NCBI GenBank assembly: GCA_034406715.1
Contig: CP137872.1
Span: 372,001-436,000 of the forward strand
Source: Rhodotorula mucilaginosa
Lineage: Eukaryota; Basidiomycota; Microbotryomycetes; Sporidiobolales; Sporidiobolaceae
Direction: 5' to 3'
DNA: 64,000 nt
Positions 31,072 through 43,171 of the stretch are shown piece by piece (positions within the stretch are counted from its first letter, which is position 1; every line of letters starts with the position of its first letter). The notes under the pieces are model-generated. The model was not told the DNA's origin. It did no database searches and saw only the letters and a program-made list of their open reading frames with translations. Made by a program: the position numbers and the translations under genes.

Positions 31072-34000
31072 ATGCCCGTCCAGCAATCCGCCGCTGCTCA
31101 CGCTCACGCTCCCGCTGCACCCGCTCCGGGCCACGGCGATTACCCCACCTCGGCCCACCACGACTCGTCGTCCAACGCACGGCACGCGCAACGAGCGACG
31201 GCGCAGAGGAATGCGACGAGGAGGCAGGATGCGCCGCCGGAAGACGAGGAACGAATAGGGCCCTACTTGATCAAGGAGGAGATCGGTCGAGGCAGCTTTG
31301 CAACCGTGTTCCGAGGTGTCCGATATGTGAGTCACCGCGTCCTCACCTCGGTTCCGGAAAGGTCATCGCTCGCCGAGCGGGACTCTATGGATACAGCTGG
31401 TGGATATTTGAGGGGCGACCGACTGACTACTCATCTGCCCGCACCGCCAATCGCGCCATGAACAGGATACGCACGCGCCCGTCGCCATCAAGGCCGTCGT
31501 ACGCAGCAAGCTCACCGCCAAGCTGCTCGAGAACCTCGAAAGTGAAATCTCGATCCTGAAGCGGATCGTCCACCACAACATTGTCGAACTCAAGGATTGC
31601 TTGGTTAGTCTCTGTCTCCGCCGAATTCTGCCTCCGTCTGCTGTCGCACTTCTCGCGCCTTCGACCGGATTATGCCTCGCATACGGTGCACAGGAACTTG
31701 GGAGAGGAGACTGACACGACTGTAACTCACAGAAAACCGACTCGCACATCTACCTCGTGATGGACTTTTGCTCCGCCGGCGACCTCTCGATCTACATTCG
31801 CAAGCGAGGCGATCTCCCCTCCCTCACCGCTTCGAACCAAGGCCTCCCGGCAGAACAAGGGATAGTCGCCAGTGGCACCGAGAAGGTTCTGTATCCGCAT
31901 CCGAAAGAGGGCGGATTGAACGAGACGATCGTACGCTGCTTCCTGGGCCAGCTGGGTGAGTCGACTCTTTTTTTCAGAGCATGCGGCGAGGCCACATCTC
32001 GCTAATTTGGGTTCGCAATGTCCAGTTGACGGTCTCCGCTTCATGCGCAACGCGAACGTGATCCACCGGGACATCAAGCCGCAGGTGAGTCGCCCTTTTT
32101 CGAGTCAGCAAACAAGCAAAGAAAAGCTCACGAGGTTTCACGGCCTGCAGAACCTCCTCCTCCAACCCGCTACAGCTTCCGAGCTGGCTGCTGGTCACCC
32201 GCCGGGCATCCCCGTCTTGAAGGTGGCCGACTTTGGCTTTGCACGATGGCTGCCGAGTCAGAGCATGGCAGAAACCCTTTGCGGATCTCCGTGAGTCGGC
32301 AGTGCGGTGGAAACGCTCCTCCTCAGCACCTCCACGCGCTAACCCTACGATGACATGCCCTAGGCTATATATGGCACCTGAGATTCTCCGGTACGAAAAG
32401 TACGACGCCAAGGCAGACTTGTGGTCGGTCGGCGCCGTCCTCTTTGAGATGAGCGTCGGCAAGCCTCCTTTCCGAGCGCAGAACCACGTCGACCTTCTAC
32501 GCAAGATTGAGCGGGGCGAAGACAGGATCAAGTTCCCGGACGAGAAGCGACAAGAGCCGGGCGACACCAAGGTCCCGACCAAGGTTGCCGACGACGTCAA
32601 GGCGCTGATCCGCCGACTATTGAAACGGCATCCGGCCGAGCGCATGTCGTTCGAAGACTTTTTCCGCGAAGCCGAAATCGTCTCGCGGTCAGGTTCGGCA
32701 GCACGACTCGTCAAGTCGTCGTCGTCATCATCGTCGTCGTTGCCGACGCGGTCAGCGCGAGAAGACGCTGCCCGATCTGCTTCACCCGCGATCGAGACGT
32801 CTGCGACGGGAGCGAGTCATGTCCGACGCCCAAGTCCGACAGCGTACCAGCCCGCTTTCGTCGCGGTTCCGCCGGTTCCGATCCCGCGCGCCTCTCCTCC
32901 TGTCATCCCAGGGAACCGCGCCTCGCCTTCGTCGAACGTGGCCGCAACTCCGCCGCCTCCGGCATCACTACCGTCTCCGCAGGCTCAGGTACCGCCCCTA
33001 GTGTCGCGGTTCGCGCCTCCAGATGACCCGCCTCCGTTCGCGCGACGGACTTCGGCCAACCCTTCTGCGCCCTCTCCGCCGCTAGGCTACACGGGCGCTG
33101 GTCCGACTCGACGAGCTTCGAGTTACACTTCACGGTACGGCGCACTACCACCTCAGGATGCTTCGCGGGAGGTGCCTCCGAATGCGCGAGACTCGCCCGT
33201 ACCGCGTGCTGCGTCAGCGGGTCAAGCGCCCGCGAACACGACTGGCGCTGTCGACGCCCCGCCGCCGTCTGCGGTCGATCGCTTCGCCACGAGCGCGAGA
33301 GGCGCAGACTCTCTCATGAACTCGAACGATTCGGTGCTCGGTACCGACTATGTCGTCGTCGAGAAGCGCACGGTCGAGATCAATGCGCTCGCGGACGAGT
33401 TGGCTCAGCTGTCGCCGCGGCAGGAAGGGATCGTGGCGCGGCGGCCGTCACGAGGGTTCCTCAGTCGACCGTTGAGCTCGTTGGGCAACCCTTCGTCAGG
33501 TCCGGCAGACTCGTCCCCTTCTGCGGGATCGGCACCACCCTCTCCCTATCCACCTGTCGCCTCCGACGGATCCACTCCCCCTTTCGCAATCCCGCCCCGC
33601 CCGCAGCCTTCTCACCACCCGTATTCGATGTCGTCCTCTCCGCGACCGCTCTCGTACCTTTCTTCGTCACCTCGAAGCGTTTCGTACCCGGTCGACCGCT
33701 TCCCCGGTTCGCCGCTCGCGTTGGTTGGCAGTCCTTCGACCGCTCTCGCCAAAGCGATCAGCAACTTGTCGTCGCTCAAGATCTTTGGCAGCCCGAGCGA
33801 TGGCATCCTCGTGCGACGCAACTCGGCGAGGAAACCGATTCCGCGGTCCATGACGGCGCCGGTTGCGGTCGACCCGGAGGAGGAGCGGGTATTGGCCGGC
33901 CTCGAGGACACCGCGCAGAAGGCTCTCGTCTTGTTCGAGTTTGCCGACTCGAAGCTGCTCCAACTCCTGCCGCCTACACCCGCCGCATCCACTTCGACGA

Positions 34001-34907
34001 CCTCTCTCGGCACCCCGTCGTACTTTTCGCACCTCGCCGCTCGAGAACAGGCCCAGGCGCAATCGGCAGCCGCAAGCAACCCTTTCTCCGCGGTGCCGAC
34101 CTCCCCGTCGATGCGACGCAACTCGTCTTCGTCATCAGGGCCGGATCGACCGATGGTTCTCGCGTCGTCTGCCAAAGCCGATGTGCTCGCGACCGAGGCG
34201 ACGGTCCTCTACCTCAAGGCACTCGCCTTCTTGCAACGTGGAATTGAGCGAGCTCGCAAACACTGGTCGAACCGACCATCCGAGCAGCACGCCGCCAGCG
34301 CAGACTTTAATGACGGCAAGTTTTGCTACCCAAGATCACGCCTCTGGACCTGCGTGCTGACTCTGCCCCTTGAACTCCGTAGCTGTACAATGGTTCCGCC
34401 AGCGCTTCAACGAGTGCTACGACAAGGCCGACTTTGCCAAGACGCGCTGCCAGGACGAGCTGCCCGAAGCGACCGCGTGTGCGGAAAAACTCGTCTACGA
34501 CCGTGCGCTCGAGCTCGTGAGTCTCATTCTCCGTCTCAGGTCACTTTCCACCGGCACTGACCTTGATGTTTCCCCAGTCCCGCGCTGCCGCTGTCAACGA
34601 ACTTCGAGGCGAGAATCCGACGGATTGCGAGACCGCGTACGAGACCGCGTTGTGGTTGCTGTACGCCTTACTCGACGACACGATGCACGCCGGCTCTTCC
34701 GCCTCAGCCGCCGAGTCGGAGGAAGATCGCGCCACCGTCTCACGCTTCGTGCACTCGATCACTGGACGTCTCACCGCTCTTCGGAAGAAGATTGCGCCGA
34801 CGAGCGGAGCCACCACCGCTGGCGCGACGACGGCCGTGGCGGGCTCGCCTTCGTCCTTGCCGACTAGTACTTCGCCCACCAGTCCTCCGCTCGCGTCTGC
34901 GACCTGA
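31072..34907 (+). CDS. ATG1: Autophagy serine/threonine kinase Atg1
   Basis: Atg1/ULK is the kinase that starts autophagosome formation downstream of TOR. After a disordered N-terminus, the kinase domain begins [20 protein letters not shown]. The VAIK lysine is in [13 protein letters not shown], and the helix C Glu in [20 protein letters not shown]. Then come [18 protein letters not shown], catalytic [13 protein letters not shown] (split by an intron), [37 protein letters not shown] and ERMSFEDFF. The insertion between the [10 protein letters not shown] block and the catalytic loop ([18 protein letters not shown]) is typical of basidiomycete Atg1. A long Ser/Pro-rich linker follows, which may carry Atg8-binding motifs, then a C-terminal helical domain ([33 protein letters not shown]), the Atg13-binding tMIT-like region. 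Introns lie near 31326-31466, 31600-31732, 31955-32028, 32082-32150, 32291-32362, 34318-34380 and 34515-34577. Stop TGA at 34905-34907. Confidence 0.94.
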
Positions 34908-35376
34908 ACGACGAAACTCTCTCGCGGCCCATGTACCCATCCCTTCTGACCCTAACCGTGCTTTGCACCCCTGACATCAGTATTTTCTTCCACTTGTTCC
35001 AGTCACGCGCTTCTAGATTATGTGCCTCTACATCCCATGTTCCGTGTCTTGCCTCAGCATCTACCGATCCCTGTCATTGTTTCTATTTCGCTCCAGACTC
35101 CCTGTCGTCCTGTCCATGTTTTGCCCACCTCAGCTCTTTTCGTCTTGTGACGTGCCGTCCCCGCTCAATTCTCGACATAGCTTCCGTACTAGCCGCTCTG
35201 GTGCAATGTGCGCGTATAGTATATCGAGCATTTGGCTATCATTCTGAGACTCGCGCGGATCGGAGAGGTTGCATCCCCGCGGGGCGAAAGAAGGGGGTAC
35301 AAATGCAGTTGCTAGAGTTGCGAGGGATGATACAGTTGCGTGTCTATGGCTTCTCCGATGTCTCTACAGAGATCCT
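34908..35376. other. Convergent 3' intergenic region
   Basis: 469 bp between the stops of ATG1 (plus) and the mtIF2 gene (minus). It holds the two 3' UTRs and is noticeably T-rich at 34980-35130. A GTATAGTATATC stretch occurs near 35213-35224. No gene is seen. Confidence 0.6.
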
Positions 35377-38300
35377 CTATAAGGAACGAGCGACTTCGAC
35401 CTCCTCGATCGACTGGATCAAGTCGTCTGCTTGCCAATCTTCGAAACCGTCGAGAGCGATACCGCACTCGACACCCTTCGGGATCTCGCTCACGTCCTTC
35501 TTGACTTGCTTGAGTGTTGAGACGGTTCCTGAGGAAGGAAATGTTTGTCAGCACCGAACCTCTCTGGAGCGGGAAGAAAAGGCAAGAGGCGAACCAGTGA
35601 AGAGCGTCTCGCCGTTCCGGATCACGCGCGCCTTGCGAGCTTTTTGGACAACGCCGTTGAAGACCTTGCTTCCCGCAATCTTGATCGGCTGCTTGCGACC
35701 CTTGACCGAGATCTCAAAGACCATCTGAACGTTGGCTTCGCCGTGGACGCGCGTCTCGATGTTCTTCGGCAGGAGCGCGGCAGTCTCGTTCCGGACAACC
35801 TCGACGAGGCGGTAAATGATCGGCGAGGTGTGGACCGGCACGGGGTGAGGACCTTTCGCAGCGTCCTTCATGACTGAACCCGGCGCCTTGACGTTGAAAC
35901 CGATGATGGAGGCTGTAGTGTGCCGCGAGTCAGAATCGAGGCAAAACGCTTGTCCACGATAGCAAAACGGAAGCGCAACTCACCGCCAGCCGTTCGTGCC
36001 ATGTCTACGTCGGCCTGCGTCACGGGACCGACAGCCGAAGTGAGGATCTTGACCTTGGCCTCCTTGTTGCCGATGCCTTCGAGCGCTCCGACGACTGCCT
36101 CGACGGTCCCGCTCACGTCGGCTTTGATGATGAGCAGAAGTTCCTTGATCTGGTCGCCACCTGCCGAGAGCTGTTCGACCGCGACATCGCCCGCATGAAT
36201 GACGGCGTTGCCGCGGAGGCCCTTGGCTCTCGCCTTCTCTTCCTCCTCCCGGCGGACAGCGAGGATTTCAGCATCCCGCTTCTGCTTCTCGTTGATAATC
36301 TCGACCTCGCTCCACATCTTTTCCTGCTCGAGCCGACGCAGCCGGTTCGAGACGGCTCGTTTCGCCTCATCTTCAGTGGCGGCTTCGAGGACGACGTCGC
36401 CGGCGGTGGGGAGATCTTTCCAGCCGGTGACCTCGACGGGCTGACCAGGGTAGGCAGACGTGACGGCTTTGCCAGTGGGCGGAAGAAGGGTGCGGACGCG
36501 AGCCCAGGTAGTGCCGGCGACGAGCGAGGCCGTCGAGCGCAGGCAGCCACGCAAGACGAGGACCGTGGCGACGTTGCTGAGAATACGGGCATCACGTCAG
36601 CACATCTCGAGCACCAGAGATTCAGACTGTCGCAGCAACTCACCCACGACCCTTTTCCACGCGCGATTCGATCACGCGTCCCTCGACGCGACCGTCCCGC
36701 TCGGCGGTCAGCTCCCGCACTTCCGCCAGCGCCGAGATCGTCTCGACCAACTCTGCGAGTCCCTGTCCCGTCTTGCTCGAGACTTCGACGCAGGGAACAT
36801 CCCCTCCGAGTTCCTCGACGGCCACGTCGGCCGCGAGCAACTCGTGCTTGACGCGGGTCGTGTCGACGCCGGGTTTGTCGACTTTGGTCAAGGCGACGAC
36901 GACGCCGACGTCCGGGGCCGTCTTGAGGAGCGAGATGACCTCTTCAGTCTGGGGCTTGACGCCGTCGTCGGCGGCGACGACTAGCACGGCGACGTCCGTG
37001 ACGCCCGCGCCGCGCGACCGCATCGCCGTGAAGGCGGCGTGGCCGGGCGTGTCGAGGAAAGTGATGGTTGCGTCGCCTTCCCCGAGAGGCTTTGCAGCGG
37101 GGGCAGGCTTCCCTTCAGCTTTCGACCGCAGGTTCGCCACCATGCTCTCGACGCCGACCTCGAACGCTCCGATGTGTTGCGTAATGCCGCCGGCTTCGCC
37201 ACTCGCGACCGAGGTGGACCTCAGCGCATCGAGCAGAGAGGTCTTGCCATGGTCGACGTGGCCAAAGATACCGGTAATGGGCGGTCGAGGCGAGACGAGC
37301 TCGGGAGGCGAGGGCGGGAGGGGGAAGAGATCAAAGCCGGCTTCGTCGTCGATGACGGGGTCGAAACCGAGTTCGAGAGCGAGCAGCGATGCATCTTCCG
37401 AGGTCAGGACTGTGCGCGTTACCGTGTGTCAGTGCCTTGCAGTCGGAACAGCAACGTCAAACACGGGAGACTGACGTCGATCTGGGCGAACGTCCTCGAG
37501 GCCTATCCGTTCGGCGGCACGCTGCACAGTGACTGCTCCGGAGACGGTGGTCAGACTCATCCATACCATCAATTTAGACGACGAGAGAAGCGCGGAAGCA
37601 ACTCACATAACCGCTCGTGCAAGAGGTTGACGAGGTTGTCGAGTCGGAGCGTTGACGGCAACTCGACCTTTTTCAGGACCTGCTTCGCCTTGACCTTTTT
37701 CGGCCTCGACGCCGCCTGTTGTCTTTGTCTCTGCGCCAAAAGCGCCTGCTCCTGTTCCCGCTTGACTTGCCATGGTTCGAGCATGCCCGGTTCTTTCGCG
37801 CCGGCCGGGCCAGCACCACCCGCCTCACTTCCTCCGCCACCGCCACCACCTTTGCCTTTAAACCTCCGACTCCGCTCGCGGTGATCCTCAACCTCACTCC
37901 CAACGAAGGAAGGATCGAGCCCGAGCGCGACGGCCGACCGCGCGAGCCGGTCCGCCTGCGGTTTCCACTCGGGTTTGTGCGGGTCGACGCGACGCAGGCG
38001 GTCGTGTTCGCGCTTCTGGGCATACTCGCGCTCGGGGGTGATTGGTACGCGGGATCCTGGACCGGAGCGGTCCTGTCCGCCGCCGACATTGTCGCGACGG
38101 GGAAGTCGCGCGCCGTTGGGAGATGAACGGGGACCATCGGCCCGCTGTTGATGATGCTGCTGCGGTCTCGGACCGCGATTTGAGCGTCCCTCCAAGTGTT
38201 CGTCCCTGCGCGGACCACCGGGTTTCCGGTTGTGTCCGCCGTGGTGCTGCAAGCGCGGCGGTCTTGGCTGCCGCGGACCGGGCTGGATCGGACGCCACTC

Positions 38301-38504
38301 GCCGTCGCCGCCTCCTCCTTCCCTGTTGCTCGGTCGGGGTCTTGGAGCTTGCGCATTCAGGAATGCGGGTTGGCTCGACGAGGAGGAGGACGACGACGAC
38401 GAGGAAGACGACGAAGCGGCGGCGGATTGCAGGCGACCGAGCGAAGACGACCCGAGTCGGGACCGCACCACAGCGGTCGATCTGGACAGGAGCGACGCCG
38501 ACAT
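35377..38504 (-). CDS. IFM1: Mitochondrial translation initiation factor IF-2
   Basis: GTPase that brings fMet-tRNA to the small mitoribosomal subunit. The N-terminus [20 protein letters not shown] is a mitochondrial presequence, followed by a Ser homopolymer and a long Arg/Pro/Gly/Gln-rich disordered part. The IF2N-like segment [12 protein letters not shown] precedes the G domain: G1 [19 protein letters not shown]2 [11 protein letters not shown]3 [19 protein letters not shown]4 [10 protein letters not shown] and G5 [11 protein letters not shown]. Domain II starts after an intron at [15 protein letters not shown]. Then come the coiled segment [20 protein letters not shown], the IF-2 domain III block [20 protein letters not shown], and C-terminal [14 protein letters not shown] and [13 protein letters not shown]. 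Final exon ends [10 protein letters not shown] with the stop at 35377-35379 on the complement. Head-to-head with POP7. Confidence 0.94.
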
Positions 38505-38956
38505 CTCTTATCGTTCTTGGTGTTGCGGCAGATTTGCTTGGGCGTCTTGCAATCCTGTGGCGCGAGAGATGGTGAGCCCGTGGCAAGGCGCCTGAAAGCG
38601 AACCGCGATGGAAGGGCGAAAGGGTTCGGTCGCGACTCTGAGTTGCTCCGTGCCGACTCGGTTGGATAGTTTGACTTACTGGAAGCCCTTTTGACCACCC
38701 AATGTACCCCCGGAGGCAGTCGCTGTGGTGTAACCGACTCGAAGAGAAAAAGTCGAGCAGGCGGTGCAGAGTCGACCTCAAAGTCGATGACGGCGGCTCG
38801 AGGTGCCGTAGGAATCGAGATGTGGGTAGCCTGATACAAATCCGTTCCAAGATCAGCAGCAAGCGTCTGATCCGGTTGAGCCGAGTGGCGAGTCGAGAGC
38901 GAAACCTGCTTCCGCTGCTCTCTCTCTTCCACTATTCGCCTCGAGTAAAGCAAAGG
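38505..38956. promoter_or_regulatory. Divergent promoter, mtIF2 / POP7
   Basis: 452 bp between the starts of the mtIF2 gene (minus) and the POP7 gene (plus). No TATA box is obvious and no third gene is seen. The pairing links a mitochondrial translation factor with an RNase P/MRP subunit; co-regulation is conjecture. Confidence 0.5.
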
Positions 38957-40129
38957 ATGGCACCTGCAGCGACCAAGCGGGCACTTGCACTCTCGCAATC
39001 TTCTCAGTCGCCGTCCCAAGGCTCGCAAGCCAGACCGAAGAAGCGACCGCGCACTCAAGCCCCCGCTTCGCAACCTTCAACATCAACTCAACTTGCTCCT
39101 CAACCAGCTCCCACCACAGCAGCAGTAGCCGAGACAGGAGCGCTTTCCGCTCCCCCAGCCGCCCCAGCACCCGCCGCGTCGAAAGTCTCGCTCCCTCCGC
39201 CAAAGAAACGCACCCTCCACAAGGGCAAACTGCGCCGCCTCTCGACCGGACACCCGCACGGAAACACCAACGATACTTCATTCGCCGCACTCAACAGCAA
39301 CGGTCTATCAGCAAGACCTCGCACGCGCGAAAAGTCGACCCTGTCGGGGGCCAAAATCGGCGGCAAATCCAAAGACTTGCGGGACCGCGTCGAGGCGGAA
39401 GAGTTGTGGATCCGGAGACCTGCGAAAGGCTCGACGAGGACGAAACATGGACTTGGTTACGCCGGGTATCTCAAGATGGGCGTCGCGGCTTTCGTCGAAA
39501 GGGGGTGAGTCTCCTTCCGGCCTCGCGATTGAGTGCGGGTCCGGAAATCGGCCTGGCAACCCTTGAGGGGAACGGGCCTGGTTTCCAGTACACCGAGACG
39601 CGTCTATTGACTAGCCCCTCGTCGCCTGACAGATGCACCACTTTGACGCTGCACGCTCTCGGCGCGGCCATTCCGCTGTGCCTCTCTCTGGCCTTGGCGA
39701 TCCGCGATGCCATCCCAGGCGGCGAACCGACCGGAGACGATTCGAATGACGCCCAGATCAACGGCCAAGGGGGAGAAGAGCCGTTGGTCAAGATGGAGGT
39801 GATGACGGGCAGCAAAGACGTGCATGACGAAATCACGCCGGACGACGAGGTACGGCTTCTCGCGCGACGATCGTCTTCGAGGGGCAGGCGGGGTTGCTGT
39901 ATCGCACCCTTGTCTGCTCCTTCTTCAGTGAGCGGGTGGAGCTGACATCCCTCGAAACGCTTCACAGGACGAAGACATTCTCTACCAAACTCGGACAAAG
40001 TCGACCGTCTCGGTCACGCTCTCGCTGTCCGGATCGCTCCGGTCCAGTCTCGGCGCGGCGCCGCCGACTACTTCAAGAACGGGAGGCGCGAGTCGGAGGG
40101 GGAAGAAGAGGAGTGGGAGGGGTCGGTGA
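38957..40129 (+). CDS. POP7: RNase P/MRP subunit Pop7 (Rpp20, Alba-like)
   Basis: Pop7/Rpp20 pairs with Pop6/Rpp25 as an Alba-fold heterodimer binding the P3 arm of RNase P and RNase MRP RNA, for tRNA and rRNA processing. Exon 1 carries a disordered Ser/Gln/Pro/Ala-rich tail with a basic patch (ARPKKRPRTQ) and a linker (KKRTLHKGKLRRLSTG). It ends at the Alba core GLGYAGYLKMGVAAFVERG. Exon 2 (after a GTGAGT donor at 39505) gives CTTLTLHALGAAIPLCLSLA, the family signature, then LVKMEVMTGSKDVHDEITPD. Exon 3 gives DEDILYQTRTKSTVSVTLSL and a basic tail (RRGKKRSGRGR) before TGA at 40127-40129. The N-terminal extension makes it longer than yeast Pop7. The Alba core assignment is strong although the rest is divergent. 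Confidence 0.82.
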
Positions 40130-40682
40130 AGCGGTCCGGATTGGAGGAAAGGGTTACACGGTCGGCGATGACTAGCTGGAATGCCTTTCTTTCCTCCCGG
40201 TCTCGAGGCATGCAGAAAGGTGGACTTTCTGGCACCATGAAGGAGGATGCAGCGCGCACGTTTCTATGTAGTCAGACGGTTTTCTGTGAAACCCCGGCTG
40301 GACGCGGAGCTTTCGAGAGCTCGAGTACCCACTATCTCTTCCTTACGTCCGAGATCTGCGCAGTGAATGATTGCACGAGATGCAGCTGGTATATAGTCAC
40401 TTGCGATCAGCCATAGTGGCCCGCTCAGCTCGGATGCGGACGCGCGGGTGCGGAGTGGCTTGCTCTTCGACGTCCCACTTGCCCATCTGCGTATCACGCG
40501 CGGAGGTGTCTAAAGCTATGCTGGCTTGCTGTTTCTGGTCTACTCAGTCTGTGCGGCCCCGTCCTTGCTACGCACCGCGATCCCTTTCGCTGCTGCTCTC
40601 CCATCTCAGCGTCATCACAAACCAATTGCTGCTCTCTTGCGTCCCCGTCCTCATCCGCACGCTATACCAAAAGCTGAGAGCG
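40130..40682. other. Intergenic region with TATA-like site
   Basis: 553 bp between the POP7 stop and the start of the thioesterase gene, both on the plus strand. A TATATA occurs at 40390-40395, about 290 bp upstream of the next start. A C/T-rich stretch precedes the start codon. No gene is seen. Confidence 0.55.
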
Positions 40683-42214
40683 ATGCACCTCGGCTTCGCC
40701 GCCGCCGCCCTCCCCGATCCCGCCACCTCCTGGATCCCTCGTGGTTTCCTGCTCGCCCTGTTGCTGTGGGCCTTGAATCGCAACATCGCCCCGCCGTTGG
40801 GTTGGGAAACGTTTCGGCAGGCGAGCGTGCCGGGAGGGGAGGTCGAGATTTTGGGGATTGGGAGGCACTCGGCGACGGTGGTGTTTGTGCAGTAGGTCGG
40901 CGCAAGCGAGCGCAGAAGAGTCTTGCGTTCTTTTCGTGCGGCTGACTTTTTGCCTCCTCGCGTTCGTGGTCGACAGCCGACTCGGAGGCAGCGCAGCTCA
41001 GTTGTGAGTTATAGGACCTCGTTCTTTGCTCCGCCGGTCGTACTGAGCGTCTCTCCCTGTGCAGAACGCCCATCGTGCACAAATTGAGACAGCACCTCGT
41101 CCAAGTCGCGTTCGTGTTGCCCTCGGCGTGCGTTTCTAGTACTCTCAACCCTCCCCCGTGATTATCGGCTTGTGCTGACCATGCCACTCCGCGCGATTGC
41201 AGCAACTATATACCTCTGACATGCAAGCGAGGGGTTTCCATCCCTGCATGGTGTGTGTTTCGAAAATCGCTTTCATCCGTCAAGTCTTTGCTCACCCCTT
41301 GGCCCCCCTCTTACAGGTTCGACATCCTCGCCGTGCCTTCGGGACCAACTGCTCCGATGCCGACGGGGGAAGATCAACTCGGCATGGAGATGGCGACGCA
41401 ACGGATCCACAAGATCATTCGAGACCAGGTCGAGCGGGAAGGGATCGACGAAGACCGGATCGTCCTCGCCGGGTTCTCGCAGGGCAAGTTCTTTCTTCAT
41501 TTCTCCCATTGTGCTTCCTCAAGCTACCTGCAGAACTGACGCTCTCGGGCTCTCTCAGGCTGCGCGACGGCGCTTTTGTCAGCCTTGTCGTACCCGGGAA
41601 AACTGGCCGGCGTCGCGTGCTTGTCGGGGTGGTTACCCTTGACGGACAAGATCAAGCGCGAAAGAGATATCTACAGGCATCCGGTGCGTGAGATGGCCGC
41701 TCGGAAGAGTCTGGACATTCTGCGGTCGAGACTGACGTTGCTCTGCGGGGGATCCGACGCGCAGCTTCAGTCTGAGCATGCGCACGAGATGCCGGTCTTC
41801 TGGGGTCACGGGACGAAAGACTCAGTCGTGCGGTGAGTGTGCACATACTCTCACAATCCTCTGTGGAAGTCAATGATCACTTCGCTTACGTGCTGCCCCA
41901 AACACAGTCACCACTGGGCGCGAGAGAGTATGGATCACCTTTATCGAATGGGGTTTACAAACATCTCATTTCACTCATATCCAGGTGCGCCGGGATCTAG
42001 TAACACTCCTTTTGACAAGCTCTGAAGCTGAACTTTTTCGGGAAAGGCATGTCGCACGATTTGTGGCGGCCGGAATTGCAGACAGGTGAGTCTACCGGAG
42101 GCTGTCTCTTCAGCGCTGCTTCGTCTCGCTTGGAGAAGCTGTGATCAGCAAGCTGACTGCAACATACCCCTAGACTTGCAAGCGTGGCTCCAGGATCGAC
42201 TGCCACCGATCTGA
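40683..42214 (+). CDS. Membrane-anchored acyl-protein thioesterase / carboxylesterase
   Basis: An alpha/beta hydrolase of the APT1/phospholipase-carboxylesterase family, which removes palmitate from proteins or acyl chains from lysolipids. The N-terminus has a hydrophobic segment WIPRGFLLALLLWALN before the domain, unlike soluble yeast Apt1. Spliced exons give SATVVFVHRLGGSAAQ (usually HGLGD), VAFVLPSA, NYIPLTCKRGVSIPAWFDIL, the nucleophile elbow VLAGFSQGCATALLSALSYP, and CLSGWLPL. The acid region is MPVFWGHGTKDSVV (Asp), then SFHSYPG, and the final catalytic His is in GMSHDLWRPELQ. The end is AWLQDRLPPI, with TGA at 42212-42214. Ser, Asp and His are all present. The intron after GFSQG has a GC donor. 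Substrate specificity cannot be inferred. Confidence 0.85.
41484..41558 (+). other. GC-AG intron in the thioesterase gene
   Basis: The exon ends TCG CAG G at 41483, the intron starts GCAAGT (the perfect GC-donor consensus) and ends CTCTCAG at 41558. The next exon continues GC TGC GCG, so the codons join as GFSQG-CATALL in the frame the family requires. No nearby GT donor keeps the nucleophile elbow intact. Length 75 nt. Confidence 0.82.
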
Positions 42215-43171
42215 GCTCGAAGTCGAGGCTTGGTCCATCTCTCGATTCGTCTTCAACCTCTCGGCTTCCACCTGCTGCACCATATACCTGCCAATGGAAA
42301 ACTCTAGAGTCAAGTTACGGAACTCTCTTCCGTGAGTCTCCGGCAGCAGGTCCGAGGGGGATGAGATCGAGTGCTCCGAGTTTTTTTTACTTGGCTTTTC
42401 CGAGTCCAACCGGGACTTGTTCTACTGGCGCCGTTGCGGATCTGGCGTTTGGCGCACTGACCTTGCCGTCCTGGATCCGAGACTCGCCGCTGCGCCCCGA
42501 TTTAGTGCGGTCGGAGTTTTTGAGTCCGCGGGCTATACGGGACCCTCGATTTTCTCGCGCTGCACGAAGGTTCCCTGGGAGCGCTAGTATTCGCCTGTGC
42601 TTTGCGTACGCGTGTTCTGCGTATAAGATTATGGTTATGCGCATGTCTCGGGTCGACACGCGCGCGTGAAAAGATTCTCGCGCGTGCTATGAGTTTGTGC
42701 GCTGCCCAGCTTGCTTGCGGCTGAGAGACGACGCCTGACTGATCCGAGAGCGTTCCTTTGTGAGTACTCCTCCCTCTCGTAGGCCTCTGCGCCGCCCGGA
42801 CGTGTACGAACAGGCGACGACGCCTCGGGTCAGGAGCAATGAGGGACCCACCTCTTGGCTCGCTTGCTGGAGAGACTCCGGAGCAGGTCCAGAGTACAGT
42901 GGTCAGGATCCTTGGCGTCTGTAACCTGGCTCCGCATCAGCACCGGACGCGAAGAGCTGACCACGAGCGCCCAACGTTCAATCGACGCTCAGTTCCCGCT
43001 ACAAATCGCATAAGCAGGTGTTTGCTGCCGACACGCGTTCGCAACCAGGGTTGCCATATCTCGGCACAGGCGCGCGCCTTCAGCCCGTCAAGTCGATCCG
43101 TTCACCTTGCGCTGCCTCCGCCTATTAAAAGCGTCACCGGCCGACCCTAATTTACAAGAGGAGACCCAACC
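42215..43171. other. Intergenic region, KNR4 promoter
   Basis: 957 bp between two plus-strand genes. A TATTAAAA lies at 43123-43130, about 42 bp upstream of the KNR4 start. An open frame of 161 codons begins at 42184 inside the upstream gene's last exon but resembles nothing and is probably chance. No gene is called. Confidence 0.55.

Noticed and set aside
42184-42669. 161-codon plus-strand frame after the thioesterase
   Set aside because: It begins inside the thioesterase's last exon, has no recognisable domain and no splice-linked continuation, and its composition looks like chance.
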